A stretch of 31,394 nucleotides of DNA from a virus. Of this stretch, positions 13,793-20,960 are shown piece after piece (the first letter of the stretch is position 1; every line of letters starts with the position of its first letter). Below the pieces are notes generated by a model. It did no database searches, was not told the DNA's origin, and worked only from the letters and a program-made list of their open reading frames with translations. Where the stretch lies: the IMG/VR virus record IMGVR_UViG_3300049846_003025, positions 1 to 31,394 of that record; one strand, written 5' to 3'. The translations under genes and the position numbers were made by a program.

Positions 13793-14605
13793 ATGCACCC
13801 GTCCCATGTCCTAGAGTTTCCAGAAGTCGGTATCGCCTTTTCCTATGGCTTTGTCGTGGTATTTTCAGCGATCACCACATGGGCAGCATGGAAGAAAAAA
13901 GTTTGTTTTTTGGCTTGGCTACTGCTGGCAATTGGGGCAATATTCTTTTTCTGTGACCTCAGCTATATCCTGACTGCTATGGGCGCACCCCAATCATGGA
14001 TAAGATTCGAGCATTATTTCGTTGCGTTGTTTGGGACGGTAACGGCTCTGTGCCTTGCCCCTCCATTGGCATTCCGATTTGTAGATTATATTTACGAAAT
14101 GAAAAGATCAGTGCTAATCCGAGATAAAACAGCAAATTTATCGGGGTTTTGCTCTGTGCTAATCCGTTGGGAGTCACAGTCAAAAGCCACTGTCATCACT
14201 GTAAATCAGTCAATGGTTCGCTGGTTCGTTCGGTACGCGATCGCCAGTGCCGAATCCGTCAAACCGGGGGCAAACTGGATTGAGCTACTCCCCCATGAAA
14301 CCGAATGGATTGAGCGGATACAGCAGACTGCCATCGGCGGAAAATCTTGGCGAAACATGGAAACAGCAGCAACGTTTGACGACCAATTAACAGGCTTTAG
14401 CTGGAATATGTTTTTGGTTGATGAAGCTGAAAAACTAATATTAATCGAATGGTACGATTCAACCGCGTTTGTCAGAGGCGTTGAACGGTTGAGATCGGAG
14501 CTAGACGTAGCCGTGGCAGATAACGAGAAACTGAGGGAGTCGAACGCCTCAATTCTCGCCAATCAATTAAAACTCTTGAAGTGTTCGATTTCCGAGGATA
14601 AATGA
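13793..14605 (+). CDS. Membrane protein with possible PAS-like cytosolic domain
   Basis: 270 residues. Three membrane segments are predicted at about residues 13-32 (IAFSYGFVVVFSAITTWAAW), 37-60 (VCFLAWLLLAIGAIFFFC) and 72-93 (YFVALFGTVTALCLAPPLAF). A soluble part at about 125-235 has alternating strands and helices (VITVNQSMVRWFVRY, SWRNMETAATFDDQLTGFSW, KLILIEWYDSTAFVRG) that resembles a PAS-type sensor fold, followed by a coiled coil (RLRSELDVAVADNEKLRES). The next gene overlaps by 4 bp (ATGA). The pair may form a membrane complex. Sensor or exclusion roles are inference only. Confidence 0.6.
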   Translation: MHPSHVLEFPEVGIAFSYGFVVVFSAITTWAAWKKKVCFLAWLLLAIGAIFFFCDLSYILTAMGAPQSWIRFEHYFVALFGTVTALCLAPPLAFRFVDYIYEMKRSVLIRDKTANLSGFCSVLIRWESQSKATVITVNQSMVRWFVRYAIASAESVKPGANWIELLPHETEWIERIQQTAIGGKSWRNMETAATFDDQLTGFSWNMFLVDEAEKLILIEWYDSTAFVRGVERLRSELDVAVADNEKLRESNASILANQLKLLKCSISEDK

Positions 14606-14979
14606 ACGATCAAACAGCTACGGAAATCTTGCATATTCTCACTCACTTAGCCGCTAAAGCCGACAAGACGGAATCGCAGCTAACTCACAACTCAAGCATC
14701 TTGAACAGACTGGAAGCCCTCGAAACACAGAACGAGACAGCGATCAACGAACTCCGCAACGACTTGTTCGAGATGAGAGAACAGATAGCGGATCTTAGCT
14801 CAAGAATTGACGGACTACAGGACGAAAAACAGGCAGCCACGGAGCGGATTGTCGCCACCCTTGCCTCTATTCCTTGGCAAAATTTAGCACTATTTGGGAT
14901 AGCGTTGGCGATCGCCGTTGGCGCAGTATCAATCCATGATGTTGTTGCGTTCGTCCGGTCATTGATAGGAGGGCAATAA
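14602..14979 (+). CDS. Coiled-coil protein with C-terminal membrane anchor
   Basis: 125 residues. A coiled coil runs from about residue 20 to 85 (NRLEALETQNETAINELRND, QIADLSSRIDGLQDEKQ). A membrane segment follows at about 95-115 (LALFGIALAIAVGAVSI) and a short end (VRSLIGGQ). It is translationally coupled to the membrane protein upstream through ATGA, whose C terminus is also a coiled coil, so the two probably bind each other. It has the same plan as the protein at 11433-11861. A terminator-type hairpin lies directly after the stop. Confidence 0.68.
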   Translation: MNDQTATEILHILTHLAAKADKTESQLTHNSSILNRLEALETQNETAINELRNDLFEMREQIADLSSRIDGLQDEKQAATERIVATLASIPWQNLALFGIALAIAVGAVSIHDVVAFVRSLIGGQ

Positions 14980-15003
14980 AAAAGCCACCTGTTACGGTGG
15001 CTT
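14977..15003 (-). terminator. Terminator between convergent genes
   Basis: AAGCCACC / GGTGGCTT with a six-base loop. On the minus strand six T follow, so it ends the leftward gene 15009-15362. On the plus strand only a weak T run follows, giving perhaps partial termination of the membrane pair. Confidence 0.75.
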
Positions 15004-15008
15004 GATCA

Positions 15009-15362
15009 TTACAAAAATTTTTTCATCTCTTCTTTTGCTCGATCCGCTCCGTGGCTTGCCGCCATTTGAGCAAAAAATAACAATACACCATCTCCAGAAA
15101 GCGCGGTAGATACGATTCCCACCAAAAAGTCTTTGTATTCAAAGATCTGCGGGTAAATACGCATACATTCCATTAACCGCTGACTAGAGCAATTAAATTC
15201 AGAAGAAAACAGGTGAACCCCTTTCGTAGACAGGGTAGAGTGTTCCCAGTACGCGTCATTCCAAACAAAGATAATCCCTCTAGCATCCTCCCAAATATCC
15301 CCCGGAACTAAGGGACTGTTAATGCCTCTTTCAGTTGGCTTGACCAAACTAATGATTTCCAT
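15009..15362 (-). CDS. Hypothetical protein with tail-fibre-like N-terminal motif
   Basis: 117 residues from ATG 15362 (MEIISLVKPTERGINSP); a longer start at 15419 is not supported. Residues about 8-40 contain VKPTERGINSPLVPGDIW and IIFVWNDAYWEHS, the same layout as VRPTVP...LVAGDRW...WWIWNGTYWIS in the fibre protein 24211-24906. The second half is helical and differs (SQRLMECMRIYPQIF, LVGIVSTALSGDG). It may be a small surface or fibre-derived protein. It is a single gene between a terminator and a ParB-like gene, and could be a relic of fibre gene shuffling. Confidence 0.58.
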   Translation of the reverse strand: MEIISLVKPTERGINSPLVPGDIWEDARGIIFVWNDAYWEHSTLSTKGVHLFSSEFNCSSQRLMECMRIYPQIFEYKDFLVGIVSTALSGDGVLLFFAQMAASHGADRAKEEMKKFL

Positions 15363-15443
15363 ATTCTCTCTCAAAGTAATTAGATGACTCCGGTTAACCT
15401 GCACCGGAAGGGTGAACATTACTTCTTGGGGTTAGCAATCTTT

Positions 15444-15740
15444 TTACCAACCCAACTGCTTGAGTACAATCGCTTCTGTTGCATCCGTGACGATGATGGC
15501 GGTGATACGCTCAATGTTGGAGTTAATCTCCATCGCCCGGTATGCGGCATGAAGCACATCACCACGGGCTACCGTTTCATAGCGTTCTTCAAAATCCACA
15601 ATACCCGTCATCTTAACTACGATAGGGTTTACGGTGTCACCGAGAGCGGCAATCAGTTGAGCCATTTCTTCAATCTGTGCAGCGGGAACAGTGGGAGCAG
15701 TAGCGGGGGTGATGGATTTGATATCGAGTAACTTGTGCAT
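15444..15740 (-). CDS. ParB/Srx-like N-terminal domain protein, short
   Basis: 98 residues. VNPIVVKMTG, then FEERYETVARGDVLHAAYRA and ITAIIVTDATEAIVLKQLGW, follow the pattern of ParB N-terminal domains (PIVVR..., YEVIAGHRRYLAA, A.V..). The catalytic GxxRxxA loop is altered to GDVLHAA, so the CTPase and nuclease residues are probably lost. No DNA-binding HTH domain follows. Short cyanobacterial proteins of this type are known as ParB-like; their function is unclear. The preceding N terminus TPATAPTVPAAQIEEMAQLI is an Ala-rich linker and helix. Confidence 0.58.
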   Translation of the reverse strand: MHKLLDIKSITPATAPTVPAAQIEEMAQLIAALGDTVNPIVVKMTGIVDFEERYETVARGDVLHAAYRAMEINSNIERITAIIVTDATEAIVLKQLGW

Positions 15741-15944
15741 GGTCGCTGCCTGTGTTTTGAAGTGTTGTTATTATTCAATAAACACGCATTTCGTTGTCGT
15801 GTCAATACCCTAGGTAAAATATTTTTTACGCCCCTAAAGACGGTTAGTTTCGTAATGCAGCTAAAGGCAGTCTTCGTCATTAATTTGGCAAAGTTCTCAA
15901 ACGGGTATAAATACTAGGCTTCATCCTGTTTGTAATTCCAAGGA

Positions 15945-16248
15945 TTACGGGAAAAGACAAGTCTCTTCCAGCCTGATTAATTGCCCAATAACCCTAGTCC
16001 CTTTGGGATTAATGACGAAAATCGGAAAAGCCCTGTAACTAGAGGGATAAGCACCATGCTCGAAACTCTCGGCAAATGGTTTCAATGCAGTGATGTTCCC
16101 AAGTCTTGATTTGCCCATTAACCGATGCTGTGAGTCGATGGGCATTTTCCGTAGCTAGGTGGATGTTCACCCCGAAACATTGAGCAGTCGATAAAATCTT
16201 TGTCCGATAGAAGTCGTTACGGGTCATGGCTTTATTTGTAATTGACAT
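15945..16248 (-). pseudogene. Small gene split by a +1 frame change
   Basis: From ATG 16248 the first frame gives MSITNKAMTRNDFYRTKILS and CFGVNIHLATENAHRLTASV, convincing up to about residue 50. The +1 frame then takes over with ITALKPFAESFEHGAYPSSY, AFPIFVINPKGTRVIGQLIR and ends at 15945. Joined near 16090-16110 they make about 100 residues. The first frame alone ends at 16039 in unlikely sequence. It may be a one-base mutation, a programmed +1 frameshift, or two coupled small genes (ATG at 16118 for the second). A hairpin lies immediately before the start. Confidence 0.5.
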
Positions 16249-16275
16249 TAAAATACCCCCGCAAGGGCGGGGGTA
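16249..16275 (-). terminator. Strong hairpin abutting the start of the split gene
   Basis: TACCCCCGC / GCGGGGGTA form a nine-base-pair perfect stem with loop AAGG, at 16254-16275. On the minus strand it is followed by TATTTTA and then the ATG at 16248. It would terminate or attenuate the leftward early transcript; no other ribosome site is seen for that gene. Confidence 0.7.
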
Positions 16276-16302
16276 GGCAACCCAGATAAATAAGGGTCAG
16301 TC

Positions 16303-16569
16303 TTATTCTATATCCTCTGTTGGCTGTAGTGCCTGTTGCATGATCTCAAGGAATCCCCCTGATATTACCTGCTGAATAACAAAAAGTTCTCTGTCTACAA
16401 GATCAGCCTGAGTTCCGTGGGATTGATCATCGGTAATAACGCAAAGCCTTTTGCTGTGTTCCGGTGTTTTTCTGTCACTTGGATTAATCACCCCCATGCA
16501 GATACATCCGTGATTACTGTCAAATGCATAGAGTTCTTTGCAGTCAGTTCGTCTTCTGTAACAGGGCAT
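16303..16569 (-). CDS. Hypothetical protein, 88 residues
   Basis: The frame opens at ATG 16569, sharing one base with the stop of the gene upstream (TAATG), typical of coupled translation. The sequence MPCYRRRTDCKELYAFDSNH, then GCICMGVINPSDRKTPEHSK and ELFVIQQVISGGFLEIMQQA, has four cysteines in the first 45 residues, not in a regular zinc pattern. No family is recognised. It is the last intact gene before the strong hairpin at 16249-16275. Confidence 0.62.
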   Translation of the reverse strand: MPCYRRRTDCKELYAFDSNHGCICMGVINPSDRKTPEHSKRLCVITDDQSHGTQADLVDRELFVIQQVISGGFLEIMQQALQPTEDIE

Positions 16570-17225
16570 TATTTAACAATCTCCTCAGTAATACAGGCAT
16601 TAAAGACTATGCTTTCCCATGGGGCTGGAAAAAGAACGATCTTGGGATCGACCCTGAAAAATTTAGGCTGCTCCAAAAAATCTTTTAGGTCAAAAGCTTG
16701 GTACTCCATCGAACCGTCGGGGTGATAGACCTCAATGATTGGCAGATATTCCCAACAGTTGACAGGGAGCTTTTGTAAACCCAGATGTTTCCGACAAAAC
16801 AAATAGCGACGGAACCACCAATAGGCAACGCATCCGTTCTCGCCTTGATTAACAATTTCGATTTGGTCACGGTAAAGGTCAACAAGATCGGGTTGGGAGA
16901 CGGTATTCAACCATTGCTGTTTAGCATCTTTGTTTGGGCAAACATCTAAAATCAACTCGCCTCGCTTAACGGTTGTTCCTTGGGGAGTCTCCCAAAATTG
17001 CCGTATCCAGAATTTGTCAATCCGGTATAAGTATAGGACGCGATCGCCGCATCGTTGCCACCATTCGTTAAGCAAAAGTTCAACGTTGTCGCGTTTAACG
17101 CCACGATACCAACCGTCCTTGTATTGCAACGGCACTTGCACAACATCAGGGATTGTCGTCTGTTGCTCAATGTCTTGAACAAGCTTTCTGATTTGTGCCG
17201 CTTGTCTGCGTTTCCCTTGTCCCAT
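16569..17225 (-). CDS. Hypothetical protein, 218 residues
   Basis: Start chosen at ATG 17225 (MGQGKRRQAAQIRKLVQDIE) since GAGG lies five bases upstream, within the end of the resolvase gene. The N-terminal 30 residues are a basic helix. The remainder is rich in Trp and Tyr (YKDGWYRGVKRDNVELLLNE, LYLYRIDKFWIRQFWETPQG, YWWFRRYLFCRKHLGLQKLP) and looks like a folded alpha/beta protein. I do not recognise it. It lies between the RusA-like resolvase and a small gene in the early operon, so DNA metabolism is a guess from context only. Confidence 0.65.
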   Translation of the reverse strand: MGQGKRRQAAQIRKLVQDIEQQTTIPDVVQVPLQYKDGWYRGVKRDNVELLLNEWWQRCGDRVLYLYRIDKFWIRQFWETPQGTTVKRGELILDVCPNKDAKQQWLNTVSQPDLVDLYRDQIEIVNQGENGCVAYWWFRRYLFCRKHLGLQKLPVNCWEYLPIIEVYHPDGSMEYQAFDLKDFLEQPKFFRVDPKIVLFPAPWESIVFNACITEEIVK

Positions 17226-17226
17226 G

Positions 17227-17703
17227 CTACCTCGCAACCAAATCATAAAAAGGTTTGTCTGAAATTCGCACCGTCACCCGCTTCTCTGTTGAAGAAGTCT
17301 TGATAAACCGATGAATGGGAATGATCGTCTCTTCAGACATTAATCCATTTCGCAAAACAACCGTTGTTCCCATCATGGATAGTTTGTCGTCAGCGATCAC
17401 TCCGGCTTTCACTAAGGCATCGTTAATATGCTTTGTTCCAGCAGAAACATTGTCAGCGTCCATTGTGAAAGGCACATACCAAATATATTCTGCGTACCAC
17501 TTGGTTAATGGTTTTTTGGGCTTGTCAAGAGAGCAAATAGCCGAAAGTATTTTTGTTTCCCAGTGTTTTTTGCAGCTATTTCGAGTAATAGGAGTTTGAA
17601 CCATTAATCGATTCAAAAAAGGAAAGTTTTTTATCTTACTAGGCTTCCCTGTTCTCCCCTTGATAGTAGTCGGCGTGCCAATCGTAAATTCAAGCAAATA
17701 CAT
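17227..17703 (-). CDS. RusA-like Holliday junction resolvase
   Basis: 158 residues. The core PFTMDADNVSAGTKHINDAL, VKAGVIADDKLSM matches the RusA signature: D-x-D-N (Asp82, Asp84, Asn85) followed some 20 residues on by a DD pair (Asp105, Asp106), which together bind catalytic metal. The preceding KKHWETKILSAI and following IPIHRF are also where RusA proteins have basic residues. RusA cuts four-way junctions and is widespread in prophages for resolving replication and recombination products before packaging. It lies within the early operon; the next gene starts 2 bp after its stop. Confidence 0.72.
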   Translation of the reverse strand: MYLLEFTIGTPTTIKGRTGKPSKIKNFPFLNRLMVQTPITRNSCKKHWETKILSAICSLDKPKKPLTKWYAEYIWYVPFTMDADNVSAGTKHINDALVKAGVIADDKLSMMGTTVVLRNGLMSEETIIPIHRFIKTSSTEKRVTVRISDKPFYDLVAR

Positions 17704-17919
17704 TTATTTAAACTCCTGAATCCGAATACCACGCACGTAATTGGGGGCTGAACTCTTGGCAAGTCTATGGGCATCCTCATAGTTATCGGAAGTATATTCG
17801 TTGCCTTGAAAATGAGTGACGAAACGTTCGCCAACTTGATAAATGAGGTACAACGCTCCCATTCGGTTTGTTCCACGAAAACGGAATAAAGGCTGGGTTT
17901 TTTCTTGAGGTTTTTTCAT
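17704..17919 (-). CDS. Hypothetical protein, 71 residues
   Basis: The frame from ATG 17919 gives MKKPQEKTQPLFRFRGTNRM, then GALYLIYQVGERFVTHFQGN and RLAKSSAPNYVRGIRIQEFK. It is basic, with short alternating strands, possibly a small beta-rich nucleic-acid-binding protein, though no motif proves that. It is packed between the GIY-YIG gene (10 bp upstream) and the resolvase gene (start right after its stop), which supports it as a real gene. Confidence 0.62.
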   Translation of the reverse strand: MKKPQEKTQPLFRFRGTNRMGALYLIYQVGERFVTHFQGNEYTSDNYEDAHRLAKSSAPNYVRGIRIQEFK

Positions 17920-17929
17920 TGATTTAATT

Positions 17930-18601
17930 CTACAAAATGTGCTGCTTTAATTCATCGTAACGCTGACTAATTAACTGATATTTTTGGGAACCACCTTTTT
18001 TAATGTTCAACAACTCTAAAACTTTGTTTTTGCTCAGTCCTTGGCGGATGCATTGAGTCAAAGTCGCAATATAAGAAGATGGAATTGGAGAAACTCCATT
18101 CCATTGTTCAGAGGGCAGTTTTATTTCCGCCCCCTTTACACCTTCATCTTTGTCACTGTATTCAAAAGATGTTGGAATTAACGCCAAATCTGGAAGAGCA
18201 ATCAATTCTTTTTCTGACTTAATTACAAACTCTTCAAGTCGCGCAACCTTGTTTTCTAATCGATCAACTTCTACAGCCATTGTCAAAGTATCGTTTAGTG
18301 CAGGGGATAAATCTTTAATTAACTGGTTTTCCCATTGAATCAAGACTTCATTGGAGACTCGCAACTCTAGCCAATGAATGTCGACAGCTAGACCAAGTTT
18401 TTCCAGTAAATTGATTTCTGGCTGCCGGTGGTGACTCTTCCATCGTTGAGAAAAATTCTTTGCTTTCCCAATATAAACAAGCTGAGGCTCAGGGGTATGA
18501 GCAACAACAAAATACAGCCCTGACACCTCTGGGAGAAAGTCTTTGTGTTGACACGGAAGTGATGGAAGCGTTAACACTCCGTCTATGCTAATATTAATCA
18601 T
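17930..18601 (-). CDS. GIY-YIG nuclease with C-terminal helical domain
   Basis: 223 residues; CAGG precedes the ATG by seven bases. The GIY-YIG domain covers about residues 20-105: GLYFV (28-32), LVYIGKAKNFSQRWKSHH with YIG at 43-45 and the conserved Arg53, IHWLEL, then WENQLIKDLSPALN with Glu91 and Asn103. Family members cut DNA (homing nucleases, UvrC, repair and restriction enzymes). After an acidic linker the C terminus has TQCIRQGLSKNKVLELLNIK, an HTH-like segment that may bind DNA. It may act in replication or repair, or on competing DNA. There is no intron context here. Confidence 0.83.
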   Translation of the reverse strand: MINISIDGVLTLPSLPCQHKDFLPEVSGLYFVVAHTPEPQLVYIGKAKNFSQRWKSHHRQPEINLLEKLGLAVDIHWLELRVSNEVLIQWENQLIKDLSPALNDTLTMAVEVDRLENKVARLEEFVIKSEKELIALPDLALIPTSFEYSDKDEGVKGAEIKLPSEQWNGVSPIPSSYIATLTQCIRQGLSKNKVLELLNIKKGGSQKYQLISQRYDELKQHIL

Positions 18602-18677
18602 GTAATTACCTGCCGATTAGGTGATTGCCACACCCCGAATGTTGACAGCATTGCGGGGATTTGTTTTGTCTATTTTA

Positions 18678-20072
18678 TCATTTAATAGACCATGTTTTAT
18701 CACAAGATTTGCATCGATAACGAACTGCTCCAGATGATGTTTTTCCATTTGTGCGCACATCTTTAGAACCGCATTCTGGGCAGTTTTTTGTGTGCATATG
18801 TGCGACGTGTGCCTCTGTGCATTCCAGTGATAGCAAGGATTCTAGCCGATCAACTGTGCTTTGTAGCTCTGTGGCGACAGGCTTTTCGCTTCCACTTTGC
18901 CACCCCGCCAAATTTGCCTTAGAAGGCTGTGTTTTTTTCCATTCACTGAGGTCTGGAACTTCGGCGGGAACAGCGGGGGAATCAGAGCTTAAGTCGCCAA
19001 CAAAAGCAGGGTATTTGACTGTCGAAATGTAACGGCAAACGTTAAGAGCTTGCTCGTAGGCATAAGTCCCTTTTTTTGATTTACTTAAGTTTTGCTCAGC
19101 ATAACTTTTGGCTTTGTTGGCAATCATTACCCATGTTAATTGTTCACGAATTTGCCCCTCACCTTCACAGCCCATCGCCTTAACTTCAGTGCCTTGAACA
19201 AGGGGGATTAAACGAATTTTGACTTTTCGGGCTTCACGCAACAGCTTAAAGGTAAATTCCTTTAGTCCGTCCGTGCCTGCCCATGCGTTAAATTCGTCAA
19301 GAATCACTACTATTTCAGGCTCGCTATCACCCACGAAATTTTGGTCATCATCAATTTGATAGCGACGGTTCATTTCGTGATACAAAGCCACCAAAAAAGC
19401 ACAGGCGGAAATGTTGTATTTCCCAGTTAAAATCTCGGCAAAACCTAGGTGCTTGTACTGTTCGTAATCCTCAACCGTTCCGTAGTTTCGCCCCCATGCC
19501 ACTACTAAATCGGCACTGGTAAATCCACCTTTTTTCCAGTGGGGAGAAACCGCTACAACGATGCCGTCAAAGCAACTCGCTAAATGCTCGGCAAGCCATG
19601 ATTTTCCACCACCTGTTTTACCAGCGATGCCGATATGAGGGAACGCATCGCGGTTTGTGCGGAACTCAGTCCAGTCAAAAGGGGTTACACCCTGTTGACT
19701 TTCGACATCTCCCCAGTCACTAGCCGTTTCGCCATTGCCCTCAGTTTGAGGCACTGGGGTGGCTTGCGGTGGTTGCTGGGGATAAACATGGGCTACCGCG
19801 TCTCTTGCTGTCGCCTCTGTCCAAACACGCTTGTGGTGGGCTTCGTATTTGAGAATTTGGCGATGGTCGTAGATGACCTTGGCGGAGATCGCCGCAGAAC
19901 TTAACGAAGCCACATTCAAAAGTAGTTTGCGCGTCCAGTGCTGGTTGCCATAACTGAAAACTTGAAGAGCGATCGCTACCCCAACAAATCCCCAAGAAAT
20001 GATTTTTGGCTTGTCAAAATCAATGTCATTTCGAGGATTAACAAGGATTTCCCTAGGCAAAGAAACCATCAA
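18678..20072 (-). CDS. Membrane-anchored HerA/FtsK-type ATPase with zinc ribbon
   Basis: 464 residues. Two membrane segments are predicted at about 23-41 and 48-66. The motor domain has Walker A GKTGGGKS (151-158) and Walker B VVILDEF (255-261), followed by VKIRLIPLVQGTEVKAMG (sensor-like region). The C terminus carries a four-cysteine zinc ribbon, CPEC (431/434) and CKSC (454/457), of the kind at the start of IS1-type InsA proteins. The layout resembles DNA translocases of conjugation, filamentous phages or membrane-containing phages. Its start overlaps the small membrane gene by 20 bp. A role in DNA movement across the membrane is inferred. Confidence 0.72.
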   Translation of the reverse strand: MMVSLPREILVNPRNDIDFDKPKIISWGFVGVAIALQVFSYGNQHWTRKLLLNVASLSSAAISAKVIYDHRQILKYEAHHKRVWTEATARDAVAHVYPQQPPQATPVPQTEGNGETASDWGDVESQQGVTPFDWTEFRTNRDAFPHIGIAGKTGGGKSWLAEHLASCFDGIVVAVSPHWKKGGFTSADLVVAWGRNYGTVEDYEQYKHLGFAEILTGKYNISACAFLVALYHEMNRRYQIDDDQNFVGDSEPEIVVILDEFNAWAGTDGLKEFTFKLLREARKVKIRLIPLVQGTEVKAMGCEGEGQIREQLTWVMIANKAKSYAEQNLSKSKKGTYAYEQALNVCRYISTVKYPAFVGDLSSDSPAVPAEVPDLSEWKKTQPSKANLAGWQSGSEKPVATELQSTVDRLESLLSLECTEAHVAHMHTKNCPECGSKDVRTNGKTSSGAVRYRCKSCDKTWSIK

Positions 20073-20295
20073 TCCCTCCTATCAACAAAAGTAGGGCAAT
20101 TGCTCCTAGCAGCATATTTCTATGGAAAGAAATCAATGGAGAAAGAAGCCATGCACTTATGCCAATTGTGGCGACGGCTGCGGCAATGGCTGCGAAGGGG
20201 GCAAAGGTTGCGTGGAAGCCGACCCAGATTGCTGCGAAGGCACGAAGTAATGCTGTCCCTGTTGCAACGGTAATGCCTGTATAGAGTCCGTACAT
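20053..20295 (-). CDS. Small membrane protein, 80 residues
   Basis: The sequence MYGLYTGITVATGTALLRAF continues as AAIAAAVATIGISAWLLSPL and MLLGAIALLLLIGGIDGFFA, giving two or three hydrophobic segments and very few charges. It overlaps the preceding 162-residue gene by 139 bp in another frame and the ATPase gene by 20 bp, so all three are tightly coupled. Size and hydrophobicity would suit a coat-like, holin-like or pore-forming subunit. No family is recognised. The long overlap means one of the two frames could be partly spurious, but the hydrophobic pattern argues this one is real. Confidence 0.6.
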   Translation of the reverse strand: MYGLYTGITVATGTALLRAFAAIWVGFHATFAPFAAIAAAVATIGISAWLLSPLISFHRNMLLGAIALLLLIGGIDGFFA

Positions 20296-20645
20296 GAAGT
20301 CAATTCCTCCATCAATGATTGAGCTTCGGGAGAGTTGAATCCGTGGTTTCTGGCTGCTGCGATCGCCCGATTAGTTGTTTTAATTGTCTGTCTTGCCGCT
20401 ATGTCAAAATATTTTTCTTCATAGCGGATTCGCTCGGTGTTTCTGACGACGTTCAGCCCTGCCCGGTGATATTCTTTTGCATTCAAGAGCAGGGCTTGGG
20501 ACTCCTTTTCGCGGTCGAGCATAGCGATGGTGTTTTCGTCAGAATAGACTTTGCGAAGGCGGGATAGTTCGGTATCGCATACGTTCTGCAAATACCCAGA
20601 CGGTGTAACCCACTTTATTAATTGAGTGGCAAGTTTTTGAAGCAT
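20157..20645 (-). CDS. Charged helical protein with proline-rich tail, 162 residues
   Basis: GGAG precedes ATG 20645 by seven bases. The sequence starts MLQKLATQLIKWVTPSGYLQ. Residues about 25-110 are a charged helix (RKVYSDENTIAMLDREKESQ, ERIRYEEKYFDIAARQTIKT), and the end is Pro/Gln/Ser-rich (PLPPSQPLPQPSPQLA). It lies between two membrane-protein genes upstream of the ATPase gene. The C-terminal tail overlaps the next gene. It could be a peripheral membrane scaffold for the ATPase complex; this is inference. Confidence 0.65.
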   Translation of the reverse strand: MLQKLATQLIKWVTPSGYLQNVCDTELSRLRKVYSDENTIAMLDREKESQALLLNAKEYHRAGLNVVRNTERIRYEEKYFDIAARQTIKTTNRAIAAARNHGFNSPEAQSLMEELTSCTDSIQALPLQQGQHYFVPSQQSGSASTQPLPPSQPLPQPSPQLA

Positions 20646-20672
20646 AAGTGTTCTCCGATGTTGCAGATAAAT

Positions 20673-20960
20673 TTAATTAAGTCCATAGGGATTTTTCTTG
20701 AAAGTTGTAGTCGCAAGCTTTTGCTCAAATCGATTGACAGCTTTTTGTGTGTCTTCCAATAATTCACAGATATCATCAGATTTATCCGCAATTACCGCTT
20801 TTTTGTTTCGCCGCCAACGTTGTTCAAGGATTGCAATAGGAGCATAGGCAGAAAATGGAATAAAGCAGTAAAATGCACGGTGCAAGGGTTGATTTAGCAA
20901 AATAGTCAAGAAAAAACTTACACTCGAAAACCCAAACAATACTTTTAATCCATTCATCAT
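20673..20960 (-). CDS. Small membrane protein, 95 residues
   Basis: The N terminus MMNGLKVLFGFSSVSFFLTI and FYCFIPFSAYAPIAILE give two membrane segments. A basic stretch (QRWRRNKK) and a charged C-terminal helix follow (ICELLEDTQKAVNRFEQKLA). The start overlaps the upstream gene as ATGA with GAGGTGAA as ribosome binding site. Such a hairpin membrane protein with a cytosolic helix fits as a partner of the neighbouring 162-residue protein or the ATPase. No family is recognised. Confidence 0.66.
   Translation of the reverse strand: MMNGLKVLFGFSSVSFFLTILLNQPLHRAFYCFIPFSAYAPIAILEQRWRRNKKAVIADKSDDICELLEDTQKAVNRFEQKLATTTFKKNPYGLN

Noticed and set aside
14602-14979. Coiled-coil membrane proteins (here and 11433-11861) considered as holin or spanin
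   Set aside because: There is no endolysin nearby, no lipoprotein signal and no overlap typical of spanins; the anchor is C-terminal.
15444-15740. ParB-like protein considered as a functional partition protein
   Set aside because: It lacks the HTH domain, a ParA partner and an intact GxxRxxA loop, so partition function cannot be claimed.
15741-15944. AT-rich gap searched for an attachment site or tRNA
   Set aside because: I found no cloverleaf, no long repeat elsewhere in the window and no integrase nearby; it probably holds the promoter of the ParB-like gene.
19635-20273. Plus-strand frames antisense to the ATPase and small membrane genes
   Set aside because: They show Arg/Leu-rich shadow composition and no initiation signals.
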